Source: Streptomyces hilarionis (GTDB taxonomy: Bacteria; Actinomycetota; Actinomycetes; Streptomycetales; Streptomycetaceae). Taken from it: a stretch of 57,130 bases of DNA. Of this stretch, positions 22,139 through 31,317 are shown in pieces. The number at the start of each line of letters is the position of its first letter. Within the stretch, counting starts at the first letter, position 1. The notes beneath the pieces were generated by a model. The model was not told where the DNA came from and ran no database searches. It saw only the letters and a program-made list of their open reading frames with translations. The DNA lies in contig NZ_JAHHIT010000061.1 of NCBI RefSeq assembly GCF_024539675.1, positions 1 through 57,130 of the forward strand, written 5' to 3'. The translations under genes were made by a program, and so were the position numbers.

Positions 22139-24595
22139 TCAGGGCCGGCCGCGCTCGGGAAGGGATTGAGCGCACCAGATGGTCTTGCCCTCGGGCGTCT
22201 GCCGGGTGCCCCATCCCTGGGTGAGCTGAGCGACGAGCAGCAGGCCCCGGCCGCCCTCGTCGAAGGCGCGGGCCCGGCGCAGGTGCGGAGCGGTGCTGCT
22301 GGCGTCGGAGACCTCGCAGATCAGCGAAGTGTCGCGGATCAGCCGCAGTCTGATCGGCGGCCGGCCGTAGCGGATGGCGTTGGTGACCAGCTCGCTCACG
22401 ACCAGTTCGGTGACGAACGCCGCCTCCTCCAGCCCCCAGGCGTCCACCTGGTCGACGGCGAACTTCCTGGCGCGGGGCACCTGTTCGGGGTCGGGTTCCA
22501 CGTCCCAGTCGGCGACGTGGTGGCGTGCCAGGGCGTGGGTGCGGGCGAGCAGCAGGGCCGCGTCGTCGGTGCGGCGATCGGGCAGCATGGCGTCGATCAC
22601 CGCGTCGCACAGGGCGTCGAGCGAGGTGGCCGCGTGGTTCAGCGCGTGCCGCAGTTCGGCGGTGCGCCGGTCGACGTCGCGCTCGCGGCTTTCCAGCAGC
22701 CCGTCGGTGTAGAGGGCGAGCAGGCTGCCCTCCGGGACTTCGAGCTCGGTGGCCTCGAACGGCAGCCCGCCGATGCCGAGCGGCGGCCCGGGATGGGCCG
22801 GCACCGGGATCCCGGTGCCGTCCGGGGCGACGACCAGCGGGAGCGGATGCCCGGCGCTCGCCACGGTGAGGCGGCGGGAGACGGGATCGTAGACGGCGTA
22901 CAGGCAGGTGGCGCCGGTCTCGCCGGTCGGCTGGAAGTGACGGTCGGCTCGGAGGTCGGCGGCGAGGTGCAGGACCAGGTCGTCCAGATGCGTCAGCAGC
23001 TCGTCGGGGGGCAGGTCGACGTCGGCGAGCGTGCGCACCGCCGTGCGCAGTCGGCCCATGCTGGCCGAGGCGTGCAGGCCGTGGCCGACGACGTCGCCGA
23101 CGACCAGGGCGACCCGGGCGCCGGACAGCGGAATGACGTCGAACCAGTCGCCGCCCACCTCCGTGCCGGTCCCGCCCGGCAGGTAGCGGGACGCCACCTC
23201 GACGGCCTCCTGGTTCGGCAGTCCCTGCGGCAGAAGGCTGCGTTGCAGGGTCAGCGCGGTGGTCCGCTCGCGCGAGTAGCGCCGCGCGTTGTCGATGGCC
23301 ACGGCCGCCTTGGCGGCGAGCTCCTCGGCGAGGATCAGATCGTCGGCGGTGAACGCCTCGGGCCGTGCGCTGCGGGAGAACGTGACGACGCCGAGCAGCG
23401 CGCCGCCCCGCAGCGGCACGGTGATCCGGCCGGTCAGCCCTTGTGCGGCGAGGGACGCGTCGATCACCGGGTTGCCCGCCGGCCAGTGGGCCGGGTCGGC
23501 GGCGAGCCCGGGCCCGAAGGCCCACTCGCCGCCCTCGCCGGGCTCGGCGGCGAGCTCGACCGTCGACCTGCCGGTGACCATGCACCGGGCGGCGACGGAA
23601 GCGGGCGGGTGGGCGACCCGTGCCGGGGGGCCGGAACCCGGGCCGGCGGCGCCCTCGCCCTCGTCCGCGCCGTGTCGGGCGGCACGGCTGAGCTCGATCG
23701 TCTCCGCGGACGCGAACGCCGCCACGGAGGGCGGTTCCTCGCCGCGCAGCACCTCGTCGAAGAGGTCCACGCACACGAGGTCGACGAATCCCGGTACGGG
23801 GGTGTCGGCCAGCTCCCGGGCGGTGCCGACGACGTCGAGGGTCCGGCCGATGCCGCTGCCGGCCCGGTTGAGGAGGAGCAGGCGTTGCCGGGCCCAGTAC
23901 TCGGCGCTCATGTCGAAGCCCCAGTTGGCGACGGCACGGACCTGGCCGTCGGCATCCCGGACGGGCCAGATGCTGGTGGCCCAGGCGTTGGCGTAGTCGC
24001 TGCCGCGGGGGTGGAACACGGTGATCAGGCGCGCGGGACGGCCCGTCCGCGCCACTTCGGAGAGCTTGTCGGTGTAGGGCTTGTCGTCCCTCTCGGGAAA
24101 CAGCGAGCGGTCGAACTCGGGAAGCACCTCGCGGTACTTCTTGCCGAGCACCTGTTCCTCGGAGTGCGCGATCACCCGGCCCGAGGACGCGTTGATCCAC
24201 AGGAACCGCAGCTCAGGATCGTAGACGCCCAGGGCGAACGGACACTGCTCGAAGGCCAGGTCGGCGATCACCGGGCGGCGGCCCCACCGCTGGAACGTCA
24301 CCACGTGGCCGAACGCCCCCTCGGGGCCGGTCAGCGGGTGAGCCGTCACCACGGCGTCCACCGTGGAACCGTCCCGGTGGCGCAGGGGCACGAACCCCGT
24401 CGTGTCGGGGTCGGAGCCGTAGCCCTCGGGAAAGCCGGGCGGCGGGGGATCGACCAGCAGGTCGGCGACGGGGCGGCCGACGGTGTCCCGAGCCGTCCAG
24501 CCGAGCAGCTGCCGGCCTTCCTCGCTCCAGCAGCTCACCACGCCGTCCGGGTCCACCACGACCACGGCGGTGGGCATGTCCTGCGTTCCTGCCAT
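22139..24595 (-). CDS. SpoIIE-family PAS-PAS-GAF-phosphatase-ATPase regulator
   Basis: Cytosolic regulator of about 818 residues. Order: PAS (~8-110, AVVVVDPDGVVSCWSEEG), second PAS (~115-245, FALGVYDPELRFLWINASSG), GAF (~260-450), SpoIIE PP2C (~480-670; GGDWFDVIPLSGARVALVVG, LALYTDGLLESR, DDAALLLAR) and HATPase (~700-810; ELVTNAIRYG, DEGGRGLLLVAQL). It lacks the membrane sensor of the paralogue at 14.6-17.3 kb. The ATG at 24595 begins just before PAS 1; a TTG at 24637 would add 14 residues and lacks a ribosome site. No linked sigma or STAS gene is seen. Confidence 0.9.
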   Translation of the reverse strand: MAGTQDMPTAVVVVDPDGVVSCWSEEGRQLLGWTARDTVGRPVADLLVDPPPPGFPEGYGSDPDTTGFVPLRHRDGSTVDAVVTAHPLTGPEGAFGHVVTFQRWGRRPVIADLAFEQCPFALGVYDPELRFLWINASSGRVIAHSEEQVLGKKYREVLPEFDRSLFPERDDKPYTDKLSEVARTGRPARLITVFHPRGSDYANAWATSIWPVRDADGQVRAVANWGFDMSAEYWARQRLLLLNRAGSGIGRTLDVVGTARELADTPVPGFVDLVCVDLFDEVLRGEEPPSVAAFASAETIELSRAARHGADEGEGAAGPGSGPPARVAHPPASVAARCMVTGRSTVELAAEPGEGGEWAFGPGLAADPAHWPAGNPVIDASLAAQGLTGRITVPLRGGALLGVVTFSRSARPEAFTADDLILAEELAAKAAVAIDNARRYSRERTTALTLQRSLLPQGLPNQEAVEVASRYLPGGTGTEVGGDWFDVIPLSGARVALVVGDVVGHGLHASASMGRLRTAVRTLADVDLPPDELLTHLDDLVLHLAADLRADRHFQPTGETGATCLYAVYDPVSRRLTVASAGHPLPLVVAPDGTGIPVPAHPGPPLGIGGLPFEATELEVPEGSLLALYTDGLLESRERDVDRRTAELRHALNHAATSLDALCDAVIDAMLPDRRTDDAALLLARTHALARHHVADWDVEPDPEQVPRARKFAVDQVDAWGLEEAAFVTELVVSELVTNAIRYGRPPIRLRLIRDTSLICEVSDASSTAPHLRRARAFDEGGRGLLLVAQLTQGWGTRQTPEGKTIWCAQSLPERGRP

Positions 24596-24734
24596 CTCCA
24601 CGCACCACGCCTCCGTCCGGACAGCCACGCCCGCCAAGGCTGGTTCCCAGCACTGTTCCCAGCCTAGAGCGGCCCCTGTCCCGCGGCGCTCCGGCGGACG
24701 CGTTCGAGTACCGGGCGTCCGGCGGGCCGTGCGC

Positions 24735-25262
24735 TCAGTACCGCACGGCGAGTCCGGGGCAATGGGTCCGCATCGCGTCGAGGACCGCCTCGGGCGGCAC
24801 GGGCAACGTGTTCACAGCCATGCCGGCCGGTCCGAAGCCGAGTCGTGCGTTCATGGACGCGGTGTTGCGGACAAGCCGGGGCGCCCGCGCGAGATAGGCG
24901 TCCGGATCGTGCAGCACCAGCTCGATGAACGTCTGCGAGGCGTTGCGCACCCGCTGCTCGCGTATCCGCACGAGGGCTATCTCCTCCCAGCGGAACCGTC
25001 CCAGGCTGACGTGCTCCACTCCCGCGTCGTCCAGCACCAGCTCCGGGCGGTCGCGGATCAGCCGCAGGGCGATGAGCACCGCGCAGGCCCCGAAGAAGGG
25101 CACGGCCAGCGCCCCCGCCACCGTCATCTTCACGGTCGAGTGGACGACCAGGAAGCCCGTGCCCAGGGCGACGAAGACGAGCGCGCCGGCCAGCAGCGCC
25201 CACACGCGGCCCTTGGCGAGCGGGTAGACCGTCGGGGGCAGCGGAACACCGTTTTTGATCAC
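24735..25262 (-). CDS. STM3941-like membrane protein with PH-like domain
   Basis: Protein of 175 residues starting with GTG. Two adjacent membrane helices (residues ~20-68, VWALLAGALVFVALGTGFLV and TVAGALAVPFFGACAVLIAL) precede a PH-like soluble domain (ELVLDDAGVEHVSLGRFRWE onward). This matches the STM3941 family, whose role is unknown. Its C-terminus contains PPEAVLDAMRTHCPG. Probably monocistronic. Confidence 0.7.
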   Translation of the reverse strand: MIKNGVPLPPTVYPLAKGRVWALLAGALVFVALGTGFLVVHSTVKMTVAGALAVPFFGACAVLIALRLIRDRPELVLDDAGVEHVSLGRFRWEEIALVRIREQRVRNASQTFIELVLHDPDAYLARAPRLVRNTASMNARLGFGPAGMAVNTLPVPPEAVLDAMRTHCPGLAVRY

Positions 25263-25439
25263 GGGCTCAGACGATAGGGCCTCGCCGGGCGCCCCGGCCG
25301 GAATCGCGTGCTCAGTTCTTGCTCAAATGCTTTCCCGGACGGCGGGTCGCCCGGTGATGATCATAAGCAGGCCGGGCAGGAGCGACGGAGTGCTGAGGGC
25401 CCAGCCACCGTGTTGGGCGGGACAAAGGGGATGGATGTC

Positions 25440-25664
25440 ATGGCCAAAGCGGTGCGGGCCTCGTTGGGCGAGCTGTGGATCACGTGTCAGGTCTGCGAGA
25501 GCGACCGTTTCCGGGAACGGGGCGTGAAGCTCAACAGCACCGGCGGGGAGATGTTCAATCTGGCCTGGGCCGACGAGACCGCCACCGGGCTCATCTGCAT
25601 GCGGTGCGGTTTCGTGCACCTCTTCGTCAACCGGGAGATACGACTGCACCGCGTCAAGGACTGA
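25440..25664 (+). CDS. Small zinc-ribbon protein (hypothetical)
   Basis: Protein of 74 residues with two CxxC knuckles, CQVCESD and CMRCGFVHLF, about 40 residues apart, the layout of a zinc ribbon. The region between (VKLNSTGGEMFNLAWADETA) may form the beta-hairpin. The ATG at 25440 has AAGGGG 9 nt upstream; ATG 25431 in the same frame is too close to that site. It could be a nucleic-acid-binding or protein-interaction factor. Confidence 0.7.
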   Translation: MAKAVRASLGELWITCQVCESDRFRERGVKLNSTGGEMFNLAWADETATGLICMRCGFVHLFVNREIRLHRVKD

Positions 25665-25794
25665 TGCCGCCGCCGCGTCGCGCGTCGGCCGGCCCGTCGA
25701 CGGCCGACGCGCGCAGCGGGACGGCGGGCGGACCGCCGGCGGCCGGCCGTGGGGCCGGCGCCGGAGGTCCGCTGCCGTCGTCCGCCGCCCGTGG

Positions 25795-27336
25795 TCAGAA
25801 CCAGTCGGTGCAGACGACCGTGTCGCTGTCCCCGGGGCTGCCGCAGGCCCGCATCACCACGTTGTGGTCGTTCCACTCGGTGGTGAACACGTCCGAGCCG
25901 CTGGTGATCCTGGTGAAGCCGAGCTGGTCCCAGGACTGGCCCCCGGTGAGGCTGCGGTCGACCCAGACCTCGTCGCCGGACGCTCCGCCGGTGATCCGTC
26001 CCCAGGCGCACTCGGTGGTGTCGCTGTAGCGCAGTTCGATGAGCCGGCCCGCGACGGACACCGAGCGCGGCGAGCGGGCGCCCGTGCCGTCGGGGGCTCC
26101 GCCGTCGGTGCAGCCCGCCACGGCGGGGCCCCCGCCGAGCGCGCCGCCGGCGCAGTCGGGAACCCCGGGCAGCACGGCCGGGCCCTTGAGGTAGATGTTG
26201 GTGATCCAGCCGCCGTAGTCGGGCAGGTACGACCAGACCGTGTTGACCAGGCCCTCCGCGTTGACGACGTCACCGTGCTGCTGGCAGGAGACGCGCACCG
26301 ACGTCTCGCCGCCGATGGTCTGCCGCACGGCGGCGCCGAGCGTGGGCCGGGAGCGCACGTTCACCCCGTCGCCCCAGGTGGTGAACCGTCCGTCGCCGCC
26401 GCTTCCGGCGACCGGGCCTCCGCTCAGGCAGTCGGGGACGCCCGGCAGCGCGGCGGGGCCTCGCACGTAGATGTTGGTGATCCAGGCGTCGTACCCGGGC
26501 AGGTACGACCACAGGTCGTTGGTGATCCCCTCGGCCGTGATCGACTCGCCGTGCGTCTGGCAGGAGATCTTCACCTGGGTGGGACCCGGGAAGGTGTGCT
26601 GCACCGTCGATCCGCGGCGCGGTTCGTTCCCCGCGCGGACCCACTCGCCCCACGTGCTGAAGAGCTGGCCGGGGAGGCCGGAGTTGTCGGGCGAGGCGGA
26701 GTCGGAGCCCTCGCCCGGCCTGATCGCCCCCACGTAGATGCTGCTGCTGTGCGAGCTGAAGTCGGCGACCTGGAGGGGGTGCTGGGACTCCGCCGCCTCC
26801 ACGATCTTGCCGTCGCCGAGGTAGATCGCGGTGTGCGTGGTGCTCATCCACACCAGGAACCGGCTGGCCTTCCAGAACAGCACGTCGCCCGGCTTGAGAT
26901 GGGTTGTGCCGTCGCTGCCCGAGAAGCGGACCGGCCAGTAACGGTCGAAGACGTCCGACGTCGTTCCGGGCCCCAGGATGTCGCGGCCGGTGGCCACCGA
27001 CCATGCCCAGCGCGTCAGCCCCGAGCAGTCGAAGCCGACGACGTTGCCGTCGTTCCACGCCTCGTCGCCGCCGCCGTCCGGAGTCCCGTGCGTCTTGCCG
27101 GGCACGGGGCCGTGGCCGCCTCCCCACGAGTACATGGTGCCGGCCGCGACCTCGTCGCAGGCCGCCTTCACGGCGAGCGCTCCCTGGACGCTGGTCTCCC
27201 CGTAGGCCCGGCAGTCGCCCGTGGCGTGCGCGGGCGCGGCCGGCAGGACCACGAGGCCGAGGGCCAGCAGCGCGCAAGCCACCAGGGCGCGCAGCAGCCC
27301 CGGCCACATCGGCCCCGCGCGCAGATGTCCGTTCAT
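25795..27336 (-). CDS. Secreted NlpC/P60 cell-wall hydrolase with duplicated SH3-like modules
   Basis: Exported protein of 513 residues; GGAGGGGGAAATTC precedes the ATG. The signal peptide ends near HATGDCR (residue ~40). An NlpC/P60 domain follows, with the catalytic Cys in NVVGFDCSGLTRWAWS and the His in TTHTAIYLGDG. Then come two ~100-residue copies of one module (FSTWGEWVRAGN and FTTWGDGVNVRSRP starts, each ending GPA-LPGVPDC), probably SH3-like wall-binding units with paired cysteines. A C-terminal Cys-containing domain (TECAWGRITGG, DEVWVDRS) resembles DUF2690. It should cut peptidoglycan peptides outside the cell. Confidence 0.85.
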   Translation of the reverse strand: MNGHLRAGPMWPGLLRALVACALLALGLVVLPAAPAHATGDCRAYGETSVQGALAVKAACDEVAAGTMYSWGGGHGPVPGKTHGTPDGGGDEAWNDGNVVGFDCSGLTRWAWSVATGRDILGPGTTSDVFDRYWPVRFSGSDGTTHLKPGDVLFWKASRFLVWMSTTHTAIYLGDGKIVEAAESQHPLQVADFSSHSSSIYVGAIRPGEGSDSASPDNSGLPGQLFSTWGEWVRAGNEPRRGSTVQHTFPGPTQVKISCQTHGESITAEGITNDLWSYLPGYDAWITNIYVRGPAALPGVPDCLSGGPVAGSGGDGRFTTWGDGVNVRSRPTLGAAVRQTIGGETSVRVSCQQHGDVVNAEGLVNTVWSYLPDYGGWITNIYLKGPAVLPGVPDCAGGALGGGPAVAGCTDGGAPDGTGARSPRSVSVAGRLIELRYSDTTECAWGRITGGASGDEVWVDRSLTGGQSWDQLGFTRITSGSDVFTTEWNDHNVVMRACGSPGDSDTVVCTDWF

Positions 27337-27710
27337 GAATTTCCCCCTCCGGCGGGACACCCGCCGTTGTCCGTGCGGAGCGGATTCCGCGCCGGCGAGG
27401 TCGAGGCTAACCGATGGCCGGGACATGCCAACTCGATGCCGCGGGACGTCCCTCGACTCGCAGCGCCGGAACGCGCGCTCCGCGGCACCTCTCCGCACTT
27501 CTCCGTGCCTCGCCGTCCGTTGTCCCCCGGTCGACCGCCGTCGCCCGCACGTCGTCACCGGGCCCCCCGCCCGCCGTCCGCGGATGCGGGAAGGGCGCCA
27601 CGGCGCGACGGTGGGAACCAGGACGAGGCCGGACGGGCCGGGCGGCCGCTCCGCGGTCCTTGTGCCCCCATCGCGCCCGGCCCGTCGCCATCCGTCGCGA
27701 GAGGACCGCC
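27337..27710. other. 374-nt intergenic region between divergent genes
   Basis: Separates the NlpC/P60 gene (minus) and the DUF2945 gene (plus). I see no convincing gene, RNA or strong hairpin in it; GAGAGGA near its right end is the ribosome site of DUF2945. Confidence 0.55.
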
Positions 27711-27938
27711 ATGCCCGAGAAGGACGACCTGAGCAAGGGCGACGAGGTGACGTGGAAGAGCCACGGCCAGGACGTCCCCGGAAAGGTCAAGAAGAAGATC
27801 ACCGGGCGCACCGAGGCCGCCGGCCGCACCGTCGACGCCTCGCCCGAGGAGCCGCAGTACGAGGTCGAGAGCGACAAGTCCGGACGCTCGGCCGTGCACA
27901 AGCCCGATGCGCTGCGCAAGAAGGGCCGCCGTTCCTGA
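27711..27938 (+). CDS. DUF2945 (hypervirulence-associated TUDOR-like) protein
   Basis: Protein of 75 residues. KGDEVTWKSHGQDVPGKVKK and PQYEVESDKSGRSAVHKPDA are the two conserved halves of this small beta-barrel family. It is highly charged and cytosolic. The stop overlaps the ATG of the following DUF3140-like frame (TGATG), the usual arrangement of these two families in actinobacteria. Confidence 0.88.
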   Translation: MPEKDDLSKGDEVTWKSHGQDVPGKVKKKITGRTEAAGRTVDASPEEPQYEVESDKSGRSAVHKPDALRKKGRRS

Positions 27939-28142
27939 TGGCGGACGACGGGCACCGGGGCGATCGTGACGAGACGGCCCGCCAGTTCCACGAGGCCGTC
28001 CACGTGACCGCGGGAGGGCTGGAGAAGTGGCCGGCCACCGAGGAGTCGGCGGGCGTCGGGCAGAGCGACGGCGGCGAAAGCGCCGGACGCTCCTCGGGCC
28101 GGCGCATCGTCCGGCGGCCGGCGCGGGCGCGGGCCCGGCGGT
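27938..28142 (+). pseudogene. Truncated DUF3140 gene
   Basis: The frame starting at ATG 27938 gives FHEAVHVTAGGLEKWPATEE and GGESAGRSSGRRIV, recognisably the N-terminal half of DUF3140 (typically VNMTxxELExWLxTxES, GGESVGHxSGRRIV). After residue 58 it becomes Arg/Ala-rich sequence with no likeness to the rest of the family (no YAHMRKVVGYVRRHLAQ block) and runs into the converging DUF4383 gene. The W-P in place of W-L also suggests decay. Confidence 0.6.
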
Positions 28143-28751
28143 TCACCGGGCCGTGCGCCCCTCGGCGGACCCGGAGGAGGGCAGGGCCGTCGGGGCCGCG
28201 GGGCCGACGCCGCCGGCAGCCGTTCGGGTCGGCTCGTCGGGTCCGACGGGTCCGACGAGGCGTCGGCGGGCCTGGGACCGCCGCTCCTCCTCAGCCGCGT
28301 GGCGGCGTCGCCAGTAGGGGTTGTCGTGCGGAAGCCCGCCGGAGACCCGCCCGTACATGCCGAACGTCAGGACGATCAGTCCCATGACGAAGCTGAACAT
28401 CACGTTGGCCATGCCGAAGTCCAGGATGTTGGCCGACCGGTCCAGCACCGCGAGATGGACGAAGCCGCTCAGCAGGAACAGCGTGCCGACGACCATGTTG
28501 AGCGTCGAGGCGGCGTTGCCCCCGACGAAGGCCCCCGCGATCAGGGCGAGGCCGAAGACGACGGAGACGAGGCTGAGAAGGCCGTTGGTCGACATGCCGG
28601 CGAGGTGCCGGCCGTCCGTGTCGAAGGGGCTCAGCCGGTCGGCGAAGCCCAGGGTGCCGAACACCAGCAGGATGAGGCCGCACAGCGCGGCGCCGTAGCG
28701 GTAGACCGTGGCCAGCTTGTGATCGACGGGAAGTTCGTCGCTCAGCTTCAT
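28143..28751 (-). CDS. DUF4383 four-helix membrane protein
   Basis: Protein of 202 residues with four membrane helices (residues ~20-45, ~58-78, ~84-104, ~112-133) and a basic C-terminal tail of about 65 residues. KLATVYRYGAALCGLILLVF, LNMVVGTLFLLSGFVHLAVL and ILDFGMANVMFSFVMGLIVL match the DUF4383 pattern. AGAGGAA precedes ATG 28751. The unusually long tail overlaps the region where the opposing DUF3140 gene is broken. Confidence 0.85.
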   Translation of the reverse strand: MKLSDELPVDHKLATVYRYGAALCGLILLVFGTLGFADRLSPFDTDGRHLAGMSTNGLLSLVSVVFGLALIAGAFVGGNAASTLNMVVGTLFLLSGFVHLAVLDRSANILDFGMANVMFSFVMGLIVLTFGMYGRVSGGLPHDNPYWRRRHAAEEERRSQARRRLVGPVGPDEPTRTAAGGVGPAAPTALPSSGSAEGRTAR

Positions 28752-28894
28752 GGAAGTTCCTCTCGAAGTGGGGTCCCCCTCGCAGCCGCGCCGTTCACCG
28801 CGGCTCCCGTCTCCGTCTTCGCCTCGTACGCGGCGCATGGTTGCACGGCAGACGGGTGAATCGGTGCGCCCCGGAGCGCGGCGCCCGCGACGGC

Positions 28895-30454
28895 TCACGG
28901 CGGGCCGTCCCCGCGTCGCCTCTCCTGGTCGAGCAGGTCGTCGAGATCCTTCAGCCGGTCCAGTCCGCGCACCGCCTGTGACATGCGCGGATTGCGCTCG
29001 AGCCGGGCACGGTGGCGATGCAGGAAGGCCCAGTACCCGGCGGTGAACGGACAGGCGCCGGCGCCGGCTCGCACGCTCGGGCGGTAGGCGCACGGACCGC
29101 AGAAGTCGCTCATGCGGTTCACGTACGCGCCGCCCGAGGTGTACGGCTTGGTCGTCATCCGTCCGCCGTCCGCGTACTGGGACATGCCGACGACGTTCGG
29201 CAGCATCACCCAGTCGTAGCCGTCGACGAAGCAGCGGTGGAACCAGTCGGTCACCGCCGCCGGGTCCCAGCCGCGCTGGAGCGCGTGACTGCCGAGCAGC
29301 ATCAGGCGGGGGATGTGGTGGGTCCAGCCCGTGTCGCGCACCTGCGCGAGGACGGTGGACAGACAGCGCGCGGTGACGGCGTCGGCGTCCAGGTCGAGGA
29401 ACCAGTCGGGCAGCGGCGCGTGGTGCCCCAGGGCGTTGCCCCGCCGGTAGTCCTCGCCGAAGTACCAGTACAGCTGCCACACGTACTCGCGCCACCCGGC
29501 GATCTGCCGCACGAACCCCTCGACGCTGTTGACCGGCGCGTCGCCGCGGCGCCAGGCCTCCTCCGCGAGGCCGACGCACTCCGCGGGGTCGAGGAGCCCG
29601 AGGTTCAGCGACGAGGACAGCAGGCTGTGACTGAGCACCGGGTCACCGGCGAGCATGGCGTCCTCGTGCGGGCCGAAGCCGGCGAGCCGGTGGGCGACGA
29701 AGCGGCGCAGGGCGCTGCGGGCCTCACGCCGTGAGGCGGGGAACAGCCGCGGTCCGTCACGGCCCACGAACGACACCTCTCCCGAGCGTTCCCACCGGTC
29801 CAGGTCGTGTCGCACCTCGTCGTCCACGCCGTCCTCGTGGGGACGGTAGGGGGCCGGCGCCCCCAGCGTGCGCGCCCCGCCGGGAGGGGCCTCCCGGTTG
29901 GCGTGATCGTGGTTCCAGCGCCCGCCCGCCGGCTCCTCGCCGTTCATCAGCAGGTCGTGGCCGCGGCGCACCCAGCGGTAGAAGTCCTCCTGCCGCAGGC
30001 GTTCGCCGCCGTGGCCGTCGGCCCAGGCCCGGAAGTCGTCGTGCGGGACGAGGAAGCCTCGCGCGGGAAGCACCCGCACGCCGTCCATGGCCCGTACGAG
30101 TCCGAGGGCCGCCCGGGAGGTCGGGTGGTGCACGGTCAGCGGAGCGGAGCCGACCGCTTCGCGCACCCCCGCGCGGTACGTGTCCGCCTTGACGTAGCGC
30201 ACGCGGTCGCCGAGTTCGGCCGCCCGGTGGCGCATGGCGGACAGCAGGAGGTGGGCCTTGGCGCGGTGGAAGCGGCGACGGCGGAAGACCGACCGCGCCT
30301 CGATCATCACGACGGGCGCGTCGCGGTCCGGGCCGTCCTGGCCGGGAGTCAGGAAGTGCGGTCCGAGCTGGTCCCCGAAGAGCCAGTGCGCGGTGGTCAC
30401 GGGCGGGGGCCGGGCGTGACCGGCGGGGGTGCGGTGATCATTGCGTGGCTCCAT
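28895..30454 (-). CDS. Fe-S bacterial cryptochrome/photolyase (PhrB type)
   Basis: Flavoprotein of about 519 residues, probably a (6-4) photolyase or photoreceptor. It starts with the DUF523-like Rossmann domain (TTAHWLFGDQLGPHF) and contains GWTHHIPRLMLLGSHALQRG and NVVGMSQYADGG, conserved in this family. Four cysteines lie at relative positions 0, 88, 91 and 104 (RCLS, FCGPC, ACPF), exactly the spacing of the 4Fe-4S ligands in Agrobacterium PhrB (350, 438, 441, 454). The start is uncertain: ATG 30454 chosen; GTG 30400 would begin just before the domain. Confidence 0.9.
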   Translation of the reverse strand: MEPRNDHRTPAGHARPPPVTTAHWLFGDQLGPHFLTPGQDGPDRDAPVVMIEARSVFRRRRFHRAKAHLLLSAMRHRAAELGDRVRYVKADTYRAGVREAVGSAPLTVHHPTSRAALGLVRAMDGVRVLPARGFLVPHDDFRAWADGHGGERLRQEDFYRWVRRGHDLLMNGEEPAGGRWNHDHANREAPPGGARTLGAPAPYRPHEDGVDDEVRHDLDRWERSGEVSFVGRDGPRLFPASRREARSALRRFVAHRLAGFGPHEDAMLAGDPVLSHSLLSSSLNLGLLDPAECVGLAEEAWRRGDAPVNSVEGFVRQIAGWREYVWQLYWYFGEDYRRGNALGHHAPLPDWFLDLDADAVTARCLSTVLAQVRDTGWTHHIPRLMLLGSHALQRGWDPAAVTDWFHRCFVDGYDWVMLPNVVGMSQYADGGRMTTKPYTSGGAYVNRMSDFCGPCAYRPSVRAGAGACPFTAGYWAFLHRHRARLERNPRMSQAVRGLDRLKDLDDLLDQERRRGDGPP

Positions 30455-30678
30455 GGGGTGTCGAAGGCGTCCACAGGGAGGTTGCACCGGCGAGGCGTCC
30501 GCGGATGCACGGCGAACGGGTGATGTGCCCGTGCCCGTCTCCTCGCGCGGGCGGGCGCGGGCGGGGAACGTGCGCCGCGTCCGGGCCGAGGGGCGGGATC
30601 AGGCCAGTCGTGGACTCGGCCCACCGGGGGTCCACAGGAGCGTTAGCGTGTCATGCCTATGACATTGAAGGGACAACG

Positions 30679-31317
30679 GTGCACATGAACGGATCCACCT
30701 CACGCACGCCGACCCGTGTGGGCCTCGCCCTCGGCGCGGCGCTGGTGTCGTCGCTGCTCTGCACGCCGGCGACCGCGGCAGCGCCCGAGGACGCCGGCCG
30801 GGGCCCGGCCGCCGCCCCGCGTGCGCACGGCGAACGGGCCTGTCCCGTCGTCTACTTCGACCTGGGGGAGACCCTGGTCCACACCGCCGAGGACGGCAGC
30901 ACCGCCTACCTGCCCGGGGCCGCCTCCTACCTGCGGACCCTGCGCCGACACCACGTCAGGGTCGGCCTGATCACCAACGTCCCGCCCTCCTGGGGCGCGA
31001 CCGACGCCGCGCGCGCCGCCCGGCTCCGGGCGGAGGTCGACGCGACGTGGCGGGGTCCGGTGGCCTTCGCCTGGGCGGACTTCGGCGACCGGATCCGCAC
31101 GCCGCGCACCGAGGCCGAACGCAAGCCCGCCCCGGCCCTGTGGGAGCGCGCCAGGGAGGAATCGGCCGGCTGTAGGGTCGTCTACCAGGCGGAGACGGCC
31201 CAGGAGGTGTCCGTGGCCTCCTCGCTGGGCTTCGTCTCGTACCAGGTCGGCCTGCCGCACCGGCCCGCGTTCCTCCCGGCGGGAGTGGTCGAACGGCTCG
31301 GCCGCTGCCCCGCATGA
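30679..31317 (+). CDS. Secreted HAD-superfamily hydrolase
   Basis: Protein of about 212 residues. A signal peptide (VGLALGAALVSSLLCTPATA) precedes a HAD-like fold; motif I is VVYFDLGETLVHT, where the second Asp of the usual DxD is Gly-Glu, and motif II is VGLITNVPPSWG. Without the second Asp, phosphatase activity is doubtful. GTG 30679 has AAGGGA 6 nt upstream; ATG 30685 would also give the same signal peptide. It is divergent from the photolyase gene. Confidence 0.75.
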   Translation: MHMNGSTSRTPTRVGLALGAALVSSLLCTPATAAAPEDAGRGPAAAPRAHGERACPVVYFDLGETLVHTAEDGSTAYLPGAASYLRTLRRHHVRVGLITNVPPSWGATDAARAARLRAEVDATWRGPVAFAWADFGDRIRTPRTEAERKPAPALWERAREESAGCRVVYQAETAQEVSVASSLGFVSYQVGLPHRPAFLPAGVVERLGRCPA

